Shown: positions 5,030 through 6,000 of the stretch, one piece after another
Layout: each line of letters opens with the position of its first letter
Position numbering within the stretch: the first letter of the stretch is position 1
Origin: Rhodoferax sp. OV413
Lineage (GTDB): Bacteria > Pseudomonadota > Gammaproteobacteria > Burkholderiales > Burkholderiaceae_C
Direction of reading: 5' to 3'
Length of the DNA: 6,000 bases
Assembly (NCBI GenBank): GCA_945861195.1
Contig: CAMATS010000154.1
Location: forward strand, 1 to 6,000
Translations under genes and position numbers: made by a program
The notes under the pieces: generated by a model
Seen by the model: only the letters and a program-made list of their open reading frames with translations
Databases searched by the model: none
What the model was told of the DNA's origin: nothing

Positions 5030-6000
5030 TCAGCGCGGGCCAACCGGCCGGGCCCTTGCGCTGCGCGCAATCACGGTGCGCTCTACCACGCGGTCATCGC
5101 CCAAAACAATCAGGGCGAACAGCAGTTCGTCCAGGTTGGCAGCGCGGGCGGTGCGCCGGGCCAGCAGCGGTGTGGCCTGGGTATTGAGCAGGACAAAGTC
5201 GGCCTCGCTGCCGGGCAGCAAATTGCCCACCGCTGGCCGCCCACTGCGGCCGTCTAAACCAAGGGCCTGCGCAGCCCCGGCCGTGTGTTGCCACCACAGG
5301 TGCTGCGGTGTCAGCGACCGCCCGGCCTTGCCCCGCCCATCGCGGCCTACAACATAGGCGCCGAGCATGGTATGAAACGGGCTCAGCGAGGTTCCTCCGC
5401 CTACATCGCTGGCCAAGCCGTAGCGGAAACCGGCCTGCTCTGCGCTGGCGTAATCAAAAAAACCACTGCCCAAAAACAAGTTGCTGGTGGGGCACAGGGC
5501 GGCGGCGGCGCCAGTAGCGTGCATCAACGCCCGGTCCTCGGCATCAAAGTGAATGCAATGGGCATAGACGGCACGTTCGCGCATCAGGCCAAAGTCGGCG
5601 TAGGTGGCAAGGTAGCTGCGCGACTGCGGAAAAAGCGACCTGGCCCAGGCGATCTCGTCATGGTTTTCTGCCACATGGGACTGGATCCAGGCCTGCGGGT
5701 AGCGGGCCGCGAGTTCACCGGCACCGCGCAGCTGCGCGGTGCTGCAGGTGGGCGCAAAACGCGGCGTGATGGCATAACCCAGCCGCCCCACCCCCTGCCA
5801 CTGCTGCAGCAGGGCTTCAGAATCGATCAGGCTTTGCTCTGTGGCGTCGGCGCCAGCCGGCCCGGCCCGGTTTAGCAAAGCCGCCGGCGCATGGCGGTCC
5901 ATCAGGCACAGGCCGGTGATCAGCCGCATTTCCCGCTGCTGCGCCGCGGCAAACAGGGCCTGCACCGAGGCCGGGTGCGAGGTGGCAAAGGCCAGCGCTG
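5030..6000 (-). CDS. guaD: Guanine deaminase, C-terminal three quarters
   Basis: Zinc amidohydrolase converting guanine to xanthine and ammonia in purine salvage and catabolism. About 322 residues are visible and the frame remains open to the right edge; the family is about 430-440 residues, so roughly 110 N-terminal residues, including the HxH metal motif, lie outside. The in-frame GTG at 5965 is internal, because residues before it (ATSHPASVQALF) still match GuaD. Motifs in order: LMDRHAP (near 5900), YAITPRFAPT (near 5765), SHVAENHDEIAW (about 5680-5645; metal His and catalytic Glu), AHCIHFD (about 5563-5543; metal His), CPTSNLFLGSG (about 5491) and ASDVGGGTS (about 5410-5385; metal Asp). 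GSEADFVLLN (about 5214-5185) belongs to the C-terminal composite beta-sandwich. This set distinguishes GuaD from other chlorohydrolase-type deaminases such as TrzA or MtaD. No damage is seen. It sits upstream of dcd on the same strand, but a hairpin and a dcd promoter lie between them. Confidence 0.93.
   Translation of the reverse strand, partial: ALAFATSHPASVQALFAAAQQREMRLITGLCLMDRHAPAALLNRAGPAGADATEQSLIDSEALLQQWQGVGRLGYAITPRFAPTCSTAQLRGAGELAARYPQAWIQSHVAENHDEIAWARSLFPQSRSYLATYADFGLMRERAVYAHCIHFDAEDRALMHATGAAAALCPTSNLFLGSGFFDYASAEQAGFRYGLASDVGGGTSLSPFHTMLGAYVVGRDGRGKAGRSLTPQHLWWQHTAGAAQALGLDGRSGRPAVGNLLPGSEADFVLLNTQATPLLARRTARAANLDELLFALIVLGDDRVVERTVIARSARARPVGPR

Overview
The window is GC-rich, tightly packed chromosomal DNA of a betaproteobacterium, most likely Burkholderiales and probably the Comamonadaceae. 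This rests on three things: the short 188-residue betaproteobacterial form of dCTP deaminase, an RhlE-type helicase ending in the KPKRRVAALFK-like tail typical of that group, and an intergenic palindrome resembling a repeat I remember from Comamonadaceae genomes. No database search was possible. No mobile element, phage gene, CRISPR array, tRNA or rRNA is visible. Six protein genes fill almost everything, and no gene-free stretch exceeds about 125 bases.

Layout: (1) 2-439, plus strand, C-terminal part of a YdcF/SanA/ElyC-type DUF218 protein. (2) 491-1798, minus strand, a complete CNNM/CorC-type membrane protein with DUF21, a CBS pair and a CorC_HlyC domain, convergent with gene 1. (3) 1823-2689, plus strand, apaH (Ap4A hydrolase), divergent from gene 2 with only 24 bases between the start codons. 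(4) 2707-4245, minus strand, rhlE-type DEAD-box RNA helicase, convergent with apaH across 17 bases. (5) 4368-4934, minus strand, dcd (dCTP deaminase), with its own recognisable promoter and Shine-Dalgarno sequence. (6) 5030-6000, minus strand, C-terminal three quarters of guanine deaminase (guaD), running off the right edge.

The genes are ordinary housekeeping functions: nucleotide metabolism (guaD, dcd, apaH), RNA remodelling (rhlE) and envelope or ion homeostasis (DUF218 and CorC-like proteins). They do not form an obvious single operon. Direction changes three times, and the same-strand genes guaD, dcd and rhlE are separated by GC-rich hairpins, with a good promoter in front of dcd. I see no new multi-gene system. 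The most interesting DNA is the roughly 120-base leader of rhlE. It holds a perfect 7-bp inverted repeat, a small hairpin that includes the Shine-Dalgarno sequence, and three imperfect 12-bp direct repeats that run across the start codon and encode a tetrapeptide-repeat N-terminus.
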